Part shown: piece after piece, positions 27,393 to 36,079 of the stretch
How the letters are laid out: every line of letters starts with the position of its first letter
How positions within the stretch are numbered: the stretch's first letter is position 1
Source: Campylobacter sp. CCUG 57310
GTDB lineage: Bacteria > Campylobacterota > Campylobacteria > Campylobacterales > Campylobacteraceae
DNA length: 64,000 nucleotides
Direction of reading: 5' to 3'
Assembly (NCBI RefSeq): GCF_013201975.1
Contig: NZ_CP053845.1
Location: 558,001-622,000 of the forward strand
Made by a program: the position numbers and the translations under genes
Notes under the pieces: generated by a model
Told to the model about the DNA's origin: nothing
What the model saw: the letters and a program-made list of their open reading frames with translations, nothing else
Database searches by the model: none

Positions 27393-28005
27393 AGCATTTC
27401 CTTTCACAACATCTACCAAATAAGCTTATGAGCCTGTTTAGATCATTTAGTATAAAATCAATCTTTTTATTTATCATTAGATGAAACACTAGCGAAGGAA
27501 TTCCCACTATAAGTCCCGCCGCAGTCGTATAAAGCGCTTCTGATATGCCTATGGCTACGAGTGGAGCATTTACGCTTGAGCTAAGTCCTTCAAATGCCTT
27601 TATCATTCCCACAACCGTTCCTAGAAGTCCAAGCTGAGGGCTTGCGCTTGCACAAAGTCCTAATATCCAGCTTCTTTTTTCTAAATTTGAAAGCTCTACG
27701 GTCACGGCTTCTTCTATGACATATTCGACTTGAGTTTTGCTTGTGGAGTTTAAATTCTCGATATTATCAAGAACTAATATAGTTGTTTTTGCAAGCGAAT
27801 TTTTGTAATTTTTGCAAAATTCCCTTATCTTTTTTGTATCGCCTTCTAGTATGAGATTGCTAAGTTTCATCTTAAATGTGCTTGTCGAGTCTATCTCTAT
27901 AAAAGTGAAGTAAAAAGCCTTCTCAAGCAATACGGCAACAGCTAAAACGCATAGAAAAAATATAGGCCACATAAATATGCCGCCGGTTTGTAAATACTCA
28001 AGCAT
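27373..28005 (-). CDS. exbB: ExbB biopolymer transport protein
   Basis: A 210-residue MotA/TolQ/ExbB-family proton channel subunit. It has three membrane segments (about 10-32, 118-145, 160-180). The conserved segment 'PQLGLLGTVVGMIKAFEGLSS' spans about 121-141 and 'ALYTTAAGLIVGIPSLV' about 158-174. The C-terminal tail is unusually Cys-rich ('RCCERKCCEVC'), within the part overlapping exbD. A Fur-box-like site lies about 60 bp upstream, and exbD follows. Confidence 0.92.
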   Translation of the reverse strand: MLEYLQTGGIFMWPIFFLCVLAVAVLLEKAFYFTFIEIDSTSTFKMKLSNLILEGDTKKIREFCKNYKNSLAKTTILVLDNIENLNSTSKTQVEYVIEEAVTVELSNLEKRSWILGLCASASPQLGLLGTVVGMIKAFEGLSSSVNAPLVAIGISEALYTTAAGLIVGIPSLVFHLMINKKIDFILNDLNRLISLFGRCCERKCCEVCPS

Positions 28006-28066
28006 AGTTCCCCATTCTTTGTTTTATGAAATTTACGAAAAAATTGTATCATCAAATTTATTAAGC

Positions 28067-28084
28067 GATAATTAAAATCAATAT
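28067..28084 (-). promoter_or_regulatory. Fur-box-like site upstream of exbB
   Basis: GATAATTAAAATCAATAT shares the GATAAT half and spacing of the Fur consensus and lies 62 nt before the exbB start. The same core recurs before both receptor genes and hugZ. Confidence 0.65.
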
Positions 28085-28102
28085 GTTATAGATATATAGT
28101 AA

Positions 28103-28135
28103 AATTTAAGCGAGCAAGGCAAGCTCGCTTAAATT
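28103..28135 (-). terminator. Hairpin terminator of the first TonB-dependent receptor gene
   Basis: AATTTAAGCGAGC and GCTCGCTTAAATT form a perfect 13 bp stem around a 7 nt loop immediately after the leftward stop, with TTTTACTATAT following on the minus strand. Confidence 0.8.
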
Positions 28136-28137
28136 CG

Positions 28138-30105
28138 TTAGTAGTTGTATTTAAACTCTACGTAATAATTTCGCTCCGGAGCAGGGTCGTAAGAGTTGTT
28201 TTGTTTGCTTTGAGTATAATTATATTTTTCATTAAATAAATTTTTTATACCCGCAGACACTAAAATTCCTTTTGTAAATTTATAGCTTAAACCCACGTCA
28301 ACAATTTTTCTACTGTCTATCTTGTCATAGTTTGCATCAAGAGAGCTTGATAGATATTTAAAGTCGGTTGAAAAATTTAAGTTTTTAATAGGCTCATACT
28401 CGGCCCCTATTACAAATTTACTACTTTCTACTAAAGGAACTTTACGTCCTGAATTTTTGCCTGTTTTGATCTTTGCATTTACATACGAAAAGCTCTCTTT
28501 TAGCTTAAATTTTCCAAATTCCTGCTCTGAATAAATTTCGGTTCCATATCTTCTAGTTTTGTCTATATTTTTAAAATTCCATCCGTCGCTAACATTTCTT
28601 CCAAGAGAAACTGTTAAAATTTCATCTTTGGTATCCGTTAAAAAAAGAGTCGCGCTAAAGAAATTTCCAAATACAAGATCTTTAAGTCCAAGCTCATACC
28701 CATGATATGTTTCTGATTTAAGATTGTTTAAGACATAAGGTCCGTTTGGTCCAAGCTTATCTATAAGCTGATTTGGTCCTGGAGATATATATCCGCGCTC
28801 AAATTTAAAATAAATACTTCCGCTATCTGAATATTTAAAATTCGGTGTTATCTCATAGGCGTAGTTGTTTTTATCGTCTCCTACTTTTAAGTAGTCTTTT
28901 GTATTTATAGTTCTTCCGCCCCTACTCATAGCTACACTAACATCTCTTATTACATCATAATCTGCTCTTTCAAACCTCGCTCCTGCACTTAGAGAAAAGA
29001 TGTCGGTGAAGTTATGTTTCTCAAGCAGATATAAAGAGTGGGTTTGCTTTTGCATATCAAATACGGTAAGTTGATTTCTCGAAAACATAGGCATTTTAAC
29101 ATTGACGTTTATCATCCTGTAGCCTTCGTTATTTAAGTAATCATAACCTGTTATAAGTTCGCCGCTACCGTAGTTATATCTTGTTTTTACGTTTGCTCCG
29201 GTTTTTTTATCTTTCATATGAAAATCGTCTTGAATAATTTTCACGTCTTGATAATAAGGCATAATGTGCATATCGAATTTATCATTAAATCTAATCGCAT
29301 AGTCTGCATCAAAATTTAGTCTTTTGCTTGTGGTTAGGGTCGGTTCCCCGCCTGCTTGTCGCCTGTTTATAGCCATCTCTTCTGCGGATAAAGTCGGCAC
29401 TCCGTAAGTTTTGGCCTTAAAATAGCTTGGGTTAAAAACTATGCTTTGGTTATCTGAAATTTTGTAATTTAATCCAAAAGAGGCGTAGTGACCTTTGTTT
29501 TTCTCGTCATATCTATAGCCCTTTTCATCAAACGCCTTGGCAGTAGCTTTTAAAAATAAATCTTGCGTTACGTTCCCGCCAACGCCTAAATTTAGATCTT
29601 TGTATGAGTATGAGGCTATTTTGGTAGATATGTTTGCGTATGGTTTTACGGCTTTTTGTTTTGTTATGATATTGATAACTCCTCCGCTGGTTCCGCTTCC
29701 GTATAGCACGGCTCCACCGCCCGGTATGATTTCGATTTGTTCGATATCTTCTATTGGAACGAGATCTATAGGTATAGTCGTAGGGGTAGTATCTATCATA
29801 TTCATCGCAACACCGTTTAAAAGCACCTTAACAGATGTGTTTGCTTTGCTTCCTTGGCCTCTAAGATCTACAGTTTTGCCGTTAAAACTAACTCCGGGAG
29901 CTTTTTCTAAAATCTCTTTTAAGTTTTTATAGCCTCTGTTTTCTATCTCTTGGGAGGTTATTATCGATACGTTTCTTACCTCATCCTTTAAAGGACTCTC
30001 AAAGCCAGTAGCCGTGATAACGGTCTTATCAAGTCTTGTATTTGCATCAGAGCCGTAAAGAGCGGCTACCGCGACAATACTAATGGTTGTGATTTTTTTA
30101 AACAC
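28138..30105 (-). CDS. TonB-dependent outer membrane receptor, paralogue 1 (probable heme receptor)
   Basis: A 655-residue receptor. It has a signal peptide (about 1-19), TonB box region 'LDKTVITATGFE', a plug domain (about 40-160 with 'IIPGGGAVLYGSGTSGGVINIITK') and a 22-strand barrel ending 'PERNYYVEFKYNY' with terminal Tyr. Position in the heme island and a Fur-like site 165 nt upstream support iron-source uptake. Heme or hemoglobin is the likely ligand, though a ferric siderophore is possible. It is clearly paralogous to the next gene: plug motifs, the barrel end and even flanking DNA are shared. Confidence 0.9.
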   Translation of the reverse strand: MFKKITTISIVAVAALYGSDANTRLDKTVITATGFESPLKDEVRNVSIITSQEIENRGYKNLKEILEKAPGVSFNGKTVDLRGQGSKANTSVKVLLNGVAMNMIDTTPTTIPIDLVPIEDIEQIEIIPGGGAVLYGSGTSGGVINIITKQKAVKPYANISTKIASYSYKDLNLGVGGNVTQDLFLKATAKAFDEKGYRYDEKNKGHYASFGLNYKISDNQSIVFNPSYFKAKTYGVPTLSAEEMAINRRQAGGEPTLTTSKRLNFDADYAIRFNDKFDMHIMPYYQDVKIIQDDFHMKDKKTGANVKTRYNYGSGELITGYDYLNNEGYRMINVNVKMPMFSRNQLTVFDMQKQTHSLYLLEKHNFTDIFSLSAGARFERADYDVIRDVSVAMSRGGRTINTKDYLKVGDDKNNYAYEITPNFKYSDSGSIYFKFERGYISPGPNQLIDKLGPNGPYVLNNLKSETYHGYELGLKDLVFGNFFSATLFLTDTKDEILTVSLGRNVSDGWNFKNIDKTRRYGTEIYSEQEFGKFKLKESFSYVNAKIKTGKNSGRKVPLVESSKFVIGAEYEPIKNLNFSTDFKYLSSSLDANYDKIDSRKIVDVGLSYKFTKGILVSAGIKNLFNEKYNYTQSKQNNSYDPAPERNYYVEFKYNY

Positions 30106-30269
30106 CTTTCTCTCCTTGTCTATTTTGAACTGTTTTTATCTACTTTTATTTTTATATTTAATACCGCGCAAGATATGTTAAACACACACTTTATAGTTGC
30201 GGTTTTGTTGTCTTAAATTGTTTTTTATGAAATTTACGGAAAAAAATTGTATCATCAAATTTATTAATC

Positions 30270-30288
30270 GATAATTAAAATCAATATT
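30270..30288 (-). promoter_or_regulatory. Fur-box-like site upstream of receptor 1
   Basis: GATAATTAAAATCAATATT, identical in its 17 nt core to the site before exbB, lies in the 236 bp gap between the two receptor genes. The surrounding about 64 bp (30223-30286) nearly repeats 28022-28084. Confidence 0.65.
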
Positions 30289-30309
30289 TTAATTATTTTA
30301 TAAAGAGAG

Positions 30310-30337
30310 TTTAGGCGAGCCGTTTTACTCGCCTAAA
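30310..30337 (-). terminator. Hairpin terminator of the second TonB-dependent receptor gene
   Basis: TTTAGGCGAG and CTCGCCTAAA form a 10 bp stem just past the leftward stop, followed on the minus strand by AACTCTCTTTAT. Confidence 0.65.
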
Positions 30338-30341
30338 TTTG

Positions 30342-32378
30342 TTAGTAGTTATATTTAAACTCTACGTAGTAATTTCGCTCCGGAGCAGGGTAGTAAATGC
30401 CTCTTCCTCTTTCTGCGGTAGTGTCATAGTATATGTAGTGTTTTTTATCAAATAGATTTTTAATACCGCCTACTAATGAAAAATTCTTTGTAAAATTATA
30501 TCTTGCCGATACATCTACTAGCGTTTTTGAACTCATTTTTTCACCGCTATTATTTAAAATTTTTGAAAGATATTTTACGTCTACATATAAATTTAGATTC
30601 TTAATAGGCGCATAATCAACTCCAAATATGAATTTTTGCTTGGCTATGTTTGGAAGTTCTTCCTTTACGGTTATTGTTTGCCCTGTTCTTGGGTTTTCTC
30701 TTTTAAATTTAGCTTTGGCGGTTACACGACTGTATGACTGAGTGAGCTTTAGCTTGTTTTCTATTAAAGATTGCTCTGAATAAAGCTCAAGCCCGTATCT
30801 TTTGGCCTTATCTAGATTTATATATTTTCTTTCCCAGTTAATGTTTGGATTCATAGGATTGCCGTGCGGTTGAGTCCATTTGGCAAATATCATGTCCGTA
30901 GTGTCCGTATAAAACAGTGCTGCACTAAAGAACTGATCAAAAATCATATCTTTTAATCCGACTTCGTATGTATAGAAGGTTTCTGGCTTTAAGTTGTTAA
31001 ATTGATACTCGTATCCGCCGGGAATTTTGATATTGTCCACAAGTTCTTGCGGAGAAGGCGATACAAAGCCTTTTTCAAATTTCACATAAGTATTTCCCGT
31101 ATCTGAATACTTAAAATTCGGAGTTATCTCAAATGCGTAAGAATTTGTATTTTTGCTAGCATGAAACATAGGTCTTTTTATGGCACCTTTGCTTTCGGGT
31201 CTTTTTACGTCATAGGAGGCTCTTTCGTATCTGGAGCCCAAATTTAAAGATAGCATATCTGTAAAATTATGCTTTTCTAAAAAATAGACCGAGTGGATCT
31301 CTTTTCCTAATTCGTCTTTTTGAGATAGCTTGTCATATATATCTTCGTAGTTGTATCCGAAAATAAACTCGCCTCTGTCGTAAGTAAGTCTATTTTTTAA
31401 ATTTGCACCTATTTTTTTATCCGAAAATTTGATTATATTTTTTCCGTTTTGCTCAAATTTGGTGTGCAAATAGTAAGGCATAAAGTTGATTTCGTAGTTA
31501 TCGCTAAGTTTTAAAGAGTAATCAAGCGTGATATCAAATTTTTTATAAGTTTGCGGAGCCTCAGGCCTACTTGACTGGCGGCGATCCTGCTCTACTTGCT
31601 GTTTTGTAAGAGCTCCGCTTTGATTTTCATATTTTTGAGAGTAAAAGCTAGGAGTTATCGAGATGCTTTGATTATCGTTTATCTGGTAAGTGATACCGCC
31701 GTTTAGATAGTATCCGTTTGTCTCTTCGCCTCTTTTATATCTTTTGGAATCAAAGCCTTTTGCACTAAATTTTAAAAACAGATCTTCGTTTACGAGTCCG
31801 CCTATACCGATAACTGCATCTTTATAATTGTATGAAGCGATTTTAGATGAGGCGTTAGCGTAAAAATCTCTAGGTTTTTTCTTTGTGATAATGTTTATAA
31901 CGCCACCTGCAGTTCCTCCTCCGTATAGAACTGCTCCTCCTCCGGGTATTATCTCGATCTTTTCTATATCCTCAACCGCTATTAAATTTAACGGCGTAGC
32001 TATGCTTCCATGTCCCGCTTTTAGAGTATTTAGATTCACTCCGTTAATTAGTGTTTTGACATTGGTTTTTGCATAAGGTCCTTGACCTCTCATGTCTATC
32101 TCTTCTGCACCAAATACTCCCGCGTTTGATATATATACTCCGGGCGCTCTTTCAAGCACTTCGGATACGCTTGTATACCCTCTATCCTTGATCTCTTCGG
32201 CTGTGATGATGTATGCATTTTTTACCTCGTCTTTGAGTTGAGTTTCAAAGCCTGTTGAGGTTACGATAGTCTTGTTTAGCTTCGTATTTTCTTCATTTGC
32301 TCCATATAGACTAACCGTAGCGATACAAGATGTAATGATAGCTATTTTGGCTGTTTTAGCTCCTAAACCATAATCCAT
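30342..32378 (-). CDS. TonB-dependent outer membrane receptor, paralogue 2
   Basis: A 678-residue receptor. It has a signal-like start (hydrophobic stretch about 9-26), TonB box region 'LNKTIVTSTGFE', a plug domain ('IIPGGGAVLYGGGTAGGVINIITKK', about 130-154) and a barrel ending 'PERNYYVEFKYNY' as in the first receptor. The two differ mostly in barrel loops, which suggests different ligands or antigenic divergence after duplication. Its Fur-like site is 82 nt upstream. Ligand is not readable; heme, hemoglobin or a siderophore are options. Confidence 0.9.
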   Translation of the reverse strand: MDYGLGAKTAKIAIITSCIATVSLYGANEENTKLNKTIVTSTGFETQLKDEVKNAYIITAEEIKDRGYTSVSEVLERAPGVYISNAGVFGAEEIDMRGQGPYAKTNVKTLINGVNLNTLKAGHGSIATPLNLIAVEDIEKIEIIPGGGAVLYGGGTAGGVINIITKKKPRDFYANASSKIASYNYKDAVIGIGGLVNEDLFLKFSAKGFDSKRYKRGEETNGYYLNGGITYQINDNQSISITPSFYSQKYENQSGALTKQQVEQDRRQSSRPEAPQTYKKFDITLDYSLKLSDNYEINFMPYYLHTKFEQNGKNIIKFSDKKIGANLKNRLTYDRGEFIFGYNYEDIYDKLSQKDELGKEIHSVYFLEKHNFTDMLSLNLGSRYERASYDVKRPESKGAIKRPMFHASKNTNSYAFEITPNFKYSDTGNTYVKFEKGFVSPSPQELVDNIKIPGGYEYQFNNLKPETFYTYEVGLKDMIFDQFFSAALFYTDTTDMIFAKWTQPHGNPMNPNINWERKYINLDKAKRYGLELYSEQSLIENKLKLTQSYSRVTAKAKFKRENPRTGQTITVKEELPNIAKQKFIFGVDYAPIKNLNLYVDVKYLSKILNNSGEKMSSKTLVDVSARYNFTKNFSLVGGIKNLFDKKHYIYYDTTAERGRGIYYPAPERNYYVEFKYNY

Positions 32379-32459
32379 TTTAGCTCCTTAATATTAGTTA
32401 GTTATTTTTGATTTACAAACATAATGTAAACAATAATATTATAACTTTATTACTTAATC

Positions 32460-32478
32460 GATAATTAAAATCAATATT
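32460..32478 (-). promoter_or_regulatory. Fur-box-like site upstream of receptor 2
   Basis: GATAATTAAAATCAATATT, identical to the 30270 site, 82 nt before the start codon. Near-perfect repetition before four heme-related genes argues for one shared regulator. Confidence 0.65.
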
Positions 32479-32559
32479 GTATTATGAAAAAAGTATAGTT
32501 TTTGAATAATTAATATTTTATAAATTTTATTCAATTTAAAAACTAGGCTAAAATAGAGT

Positions 32560-32583
32560 ATAGTCGCTAAATTTAGCGACTAT
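32560..32583 (-). terminator. Palindromic hairpin after hugZ
   Basis: ATAGTCGCTAAA/TTTAGCGACTAT is a perfect 24 nt palindrome 19 nt past the hugZ stop, with CTCTATTTT next on the minus strand. Plausible terminator; a dyad operator is an alternative. Confidence 0.55.
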
Positions 32584-32602
32584 ATCTTATAGAAAGTTAT
32601 TT

Positions 32603-33394
32603 TTAGTGTTGTCTTTGGTGTGGATTATGTCCGCCGTGTGGGTTATGTCCGTGCAGATTTTTTTGGTGAGGATTGCTCTCTCCTGCAGCTTGGCTTAGTT
32701 TAAGACCGTTTGAATTATACGCTGCGCCAAATCCTTTTACGTATCTGCCTTCTTTTAGATCAACTTTTATGATATAAAAATCTGCCATATTTCTAAGCTG
32801 TTTTATAGCTGATTCTTTCGGGTTTTTCTCGGCAAGTTTATCAAAAATTTCGTTTCTAAGTGCTTCGTCTTCTACAAATTTAGCTTCACCTTTTATGCTT
32901 AAGCGGTTTCTTGCAAATATCGTTTTTGCAGAGCTTTCATCTTCTATGAAAAGCAAAGAAATTTTATCAGGGTTTGCCTTTATCGAGTGGTAGTGCTCGG
33001 CAACCGAACTTAGGCAGATGTATATATCTTCATTAATTCTTACAAACGGCGTATATGAGCCGACACATTGCATGTTGCTATGCACGCTTGAAACGATAAC
33101 CGTTTTTAGAGAGTCGATAAGTTCTATAACGCCTTTTTCGATCTTTTCAAGCCCGCTTCCTACATCAAGGCTTCTATAAAGAGCCATTATCTCGTCTTTG
33201 TAATTTCCATTAACCACTTTTTGTAAAAACGGCGCAAAAACTTCACCTTGATCACATGTGATAATAAGCCCGTCTTCGTTCATATCAGTTAGTTTTACGT
33301 TGCTTACGTCTTTAAAAGAACCGAATTTCTTGCAAAACGCAATAACGGTTTCCATGTGTTCTGAGTTCATATGCTCGATCGCTCTTTCTTTCAT
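32603..33394 (-). CDS. HugZ/ChuZ-type heme oxygenase with histidine-rich tail
   Basis: A 263-residue split-barrel heme oxygenase of the HugZ/ChuZ family that releases iron from heme using oxygen. The N-terminal HugZ segment ('ERAIEHMNSEHMETVIAFCKKF') and the flavin-reductase-like barrel ('MQCVGSYTPFVRINEDIYICLSS', 'ISLLFIEDE', 'GRYVKGFGAAYN') are present. The last 23 residues contain seven His and three Asn-Pro-His units, longer and richer than I expect for the family. The ATG at 33394 is preceded by AAGGAG at correct spacing; a GTG two codons upstream touches that site. A Fur-like site is upstream. Confidence 0.9.
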   Translation of the reverse strand: MKERAIEHMNSEHMETVIAFCKKFGSFKDVSNVKLTDMNEDGLIITCDQGEVFAPFLQKVVNGNYKDEIMALYRSLDVGSGLEKIEKGVIELIDSLKTVIVSSVHSNMQCVGSYTPFVRINEDIYICLSSVAEHYHSIKANPDKISLLFIEDESSAKTIFARNRLSIKGEAKFVEDEALRNEIFDKLAEKNPKESAIKQLRNMADFYIIKVDLKEGRYVKGFGAAYNSNGLKLSQAAGESNPHQKNLHGHNPHGGHNPHQRQH

Positions 33395-33449
33395 TAACAC
33401 TCCTTAAAATTTAAAAAATTACTCAATAGTAACAAAATAGAATTTAATT

Positions 33450-33464
33450 AATAATTAAAATCAA
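33450..33464 (-). promoter_or_regulatory. Fur-box-like site upstream of hugZ
   Basis: AATAATTAAAATCAA keeps 14 of the 15 leading positions of the receptor sites (GATAATTAAAATCAA) and lies 56 nt before the hugZ start, squeezed between hugZ and the exporter gene. Confidence 0.55.
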
Positions 33465-33467
33465 AAA

Positions 33468-35048
33468 TTATTTTATTTGACTTAAATTTCCGTTTTCTAT
33501 GCTGTAAATTTTGTCCGCACATTCAAAATAAGCATCGTCATGACTGATAGCAAAAACAGTGTAGCCATATTGTTTTAGTTCGTTTAAAATTTCTTTGTAA
33601 AACATCTTTCTAAACTGCGGATCCTGATCGGCGGCCCACTCGTCAAGTATGATAAATTTGCGTTTTTCAAGTAGTGCCGCAACCATGGCAAGGCGTTTTC
33701 TTTGTCCTTGAGAGAGGTTTAGGGTGCTGAATTTATCATCTTTTACGCTTACTTTTTTATCCAAAAACATCTTTTTAAGAAGCTCGTCTATAAATTTATC
33801 ATCATCGCTTAAGACTTCGTCAAATAGATAAAAGTCGCTAAATACGGCGCTTATCGTATTTGCATAGGCTTTTAAATTCTCTTTTGTGATAAGCAGATCA
33901 TCCACATACATCTCTCCGCTATTTGGCTTTAAGAGTCCTGCTAATATCATAAAAAGAGTTGATTTGCCACTTCCGTTTTTACCCACCAGAAATACTACTT
34001 CGCCTTTGTTTATTTCTAAATTTATATCGTGCAAGCCAAATTCGTCGTTTATGTCGTATTTGAAATTTATATTTTTTAAACTTAGCTTGTCCCAGCTTTG
34101 CGGGAAATTTTCACTCATGCTAAATTCTGCTTCGTATTTAGTTAGATCAAGCTTTTTTAGCTTTTCGTAGGCTATTTTTGATTTAAAAAGACTCGGAATG
34201 CTTGAAACCACCATCATAAGCGGCGCTCTTAAAAATAGTATAGTTAAAGCTATCGTTATGGCATCTTGCAAAGTCGTAACCTGATACGCAAGACAGATAT
34301 AAATAACCGCTCCTATGGCGCCTAGCATCATAGCGCTGATCCAGTTGCTGGCAAACGATGAGTAAATTTCAGCTTTTATGATATTTGAGCGAAGATCCTT
34401 GGCGTTTGGCACGAATCTGTCATTATAAAGCTTTTTTGCTCTTTTTAAATTTAGGCTTAGCTCCCTGTGCCCTTCTATGCTGGTTTGGTAGTCTTTGTAT
34501 AACGTATCTTCGTTTTGTCTGTGAAGTCCGTAGTATTTATAGATATTTTTCATAGAAGCGTTGCTAATAAATATCGTAACGCTCATCCAAATAAGCAAAA
34601 AAAGAAAAATTTCATGCGACAAGTAGGCTATATAAAAGCTTGCAAAGGATATGATCAAGCTTCCTTGTATGATGTCCGGAATCCTTGTAAATCCGTTTGT
34701 AAGGCTTATTATGTCGCTTGAAAGCGAGGCTAATAAATTCGACTTTCCTATGGCGGCTATTTTTTGATTGGGAGTGTCTAAAATTCGCTTTATTATCTGC
34801 ATTCTCATATCAAAGACGAAGTTGTGACCGATAGCAGACAGCGCTATGCGAGAAAGTATCGAAGAGATCAAAAATGCAGCCAAAAGCCCAAAGAAGCTAG
34901 CCAAAACAAGAGCGTTTTTTTGAGTTAAGGTTAGTAGGTATTTGTTGATAAAAAATAGTATCAGTATGCTTGAGCCGCTATAAATAGCACCCAAAACTAT
35001 CATCGCAAGGATTTTCATAGCCAAATTTCTTGAAATTTTTGAGTCCAT
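33468..35048 (-). CDS. SyrD/PvdE-type ABC exporter (cyclic peptide exporter family)
   Basis: A 526-residue fused ABC exporter. Six membrane helices span about 1-290, followed by the ATPase with Walker A '[10 protein letters not shown]' (about 354-363), signature '[16 protein letters not shown]' (about 440-455) and Walker B '[17 protein letters not shown]' (about 460-476). 'EWAADQDP' replaces the usual 'DEPTSALD' and is the hallmark of the SyrD/PvdE/YojI group, which exports peptides or siderophore precursors. No peptide or siderophore synthesis gene adjoins it. Its position next to heme genes and a Fur-like site suggest an iron-related role, substrate unknown. Confidence 0.8.
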   Translation of the reverse strand: MDSKISRNLAMKILAMIVLGAIYSGSSILILFFINKYLLTLTQKNALVLASFFGLLAAFLISSILSRIALSAIGHNFVFDMRMQIIKRILDTPNQKIAAIGKSNLLASLSSDIISLTNGFTRIPDIIQGSLIISFASFYIAYLSHEIFLFLLIWMSVTIFISNASMKNIYKYYGLHRQNEDTLYKDYQTSIEGHRELSLNLKRAKKLYNDRFVPNAKDLRSNIIKAEIYSSFASNWISAMMLGAIGAVIYICLAYQVTTLQDAITIALTILFLRAPLMMVVSSIPSLFKSKIAYEKLKKLDLTKYEAEFSMSENFPQSWDKLSLKNINFKYDINDEFGLHDINLEINKGEVVFLVGKNGSGKSTLFMILAGLLKPNSGEMYVDDLLITKENLKAYANTISAVFSDFYLFDEVLSDDDKFIDELLKKMFLDKKVSVKDDKFSTLNLSQGQRKRLAMVAALLEKRKFIILDEWAADQDPQFRKMFYKEILNELKQYGYTVFAISHDDAYFECADKIYSIENGNLSQIK

Positions 35049-35073
35049 TTTCGATTTTTAACCTTATTAATTT

Positions 35074-35091
35074 AAAAATCATTATCATATC
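35074..35091 (-). promoter_or_regulatory. Fur-box-like site upstream of the SyrD-type exporter
   Basis: AAAAATCATTATCATATC contains ATCATTATCAT, close to the classical Fur box half (AATCATTATCATT), 26 nt before the exporter start. Confidence 0.5.
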
Positions 35092-35113
35092 AAGAAATTT
35101 ATAAATTTTTGAT

Positions 35114-36079
35114 TTATTCTATATCCAAAAATGCCTCATCGCTAAAGCCAAAATATACATTTTCGCCTGTTGTTAGTTTATTTCCTATAAAATTTTGGCT
35201 ACTAACGACCGCTTTTATAAGAAAATCTCCGATTTTGACCTTAACCAAAAGAGATGTGCCGTAGATAATGGAAACGGAGTGTAAAAGTCCGCTAAAACTA
35301 CCGACAAAAGGCTCTTTGCTTAATATTATCTTGTTTGGATTGATTGCGATTTTGTTTGCGTTTTTTAGAGCTTGCGGCAATGCAAATTTAACTTCAGAGC
35401 CAAAATTTAAAAAGCCGTTTTGATTTTCAAATATGTTTTTTATCTCAAATTCGCTTACCTTACCTCTGTGCAAAAACACGCTATCTTGCGCGATTGCGCT
35501 TAGCCATTTTTCATCGTGGCTCGCGATTATAAAGCCGCTTTTATATTGCTCGTGCTGATATTTTACGGCTTTACCAAACAGCTTTGAAGTGGCTAGATCT
35601 ACGCTATTTGTCGGCTCGTCAAGTAAATTTAGCTTTGAGCGCAAAGCAAGCACGAGAGCAAACGCTATGCGCTGAGTTTGACCCGAGCTTAACTCATAAT
35701 TTTTCTTATCCAAAAAGCTCTCGTCAAGCCCTACAAGCTCGAGCGCTTCGCCAATTCTTGAGTTAAATTCTCGCTCTAAATTTCTACTTTTTAACGCAAA
35801 CTCGAAATTTTGCCTCACACCTCTTTTAAGAAGCATAGGCTCGGGAAAAAGCACTGAAATTTGACGCAGGGTTTTTAGACTAGGCTTGCTCTCTTTCCAA
35901 ATTTCGACATAACCCGAATTTGGCTTTTGAAGAAAGGACACAACTCTTATAAGCGTGCTTTTGCCGCTTCCGTTGTTGCCCATAAGTGCGGTTATACCTC
36001 TTGTTTGAAGCTCTAATTTTCTTATATCAAGCACGATGTTGTTTTCGTATCTTACGAGCACGTCTTTAAGCTTTATCAT
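35114..36079 (-). CDS. tupC: Tungstate ABC importer ATPase TupC
   Basis: A 321-residue ABC ATPase. It has Walker A '[10 protein letters not shown]' (about 34-43), signature 'LSSGQTQRIAFALVLAL' (about 132-148) and Walker B 'LNLLDEPTNSVD' (about 152-163). The C-terminal 90 residues form a TOBE/Mop-like domain ('KIILSKEPF', 'LLVKVKIGDFLIKAVV') that may bind the oxyanion. It overlaps tupB by 4 nt. Tungsten import fits the molybdo/tungsto-enzymes of anaerobic respiration in this lineage, such as formate dehydrogenase. Confidence 0.9.
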   Translation of the reverse strand: MIKLKDVLVRYENNIVLDIRKLELQTRGITALMGNNGSGKSTLIRVVSFLQKPNSGYVEIWKESKPSLKTLRQISVLFPEPMLLKRGVRQNFEFALKSRNLEREFNSRIGEALELVGLDESFLDKKNYELSSGQTQRIAFALVLALRSKLNLLDEPTNSVDLATSKLFGKAVKYQHEQYKSGFIIASHDEKWLSAIAQDSVFLHRGKVSEFEIKNIFENQNGFLNFGSEVKFALPQALKNANKIAINPNKIILSKEPFVGSFSGLLHSVSIIYGTSLLVKVKIGDFLIKAVVSSQNFIGNKLTTGENVYFGFSDEAFLDIE

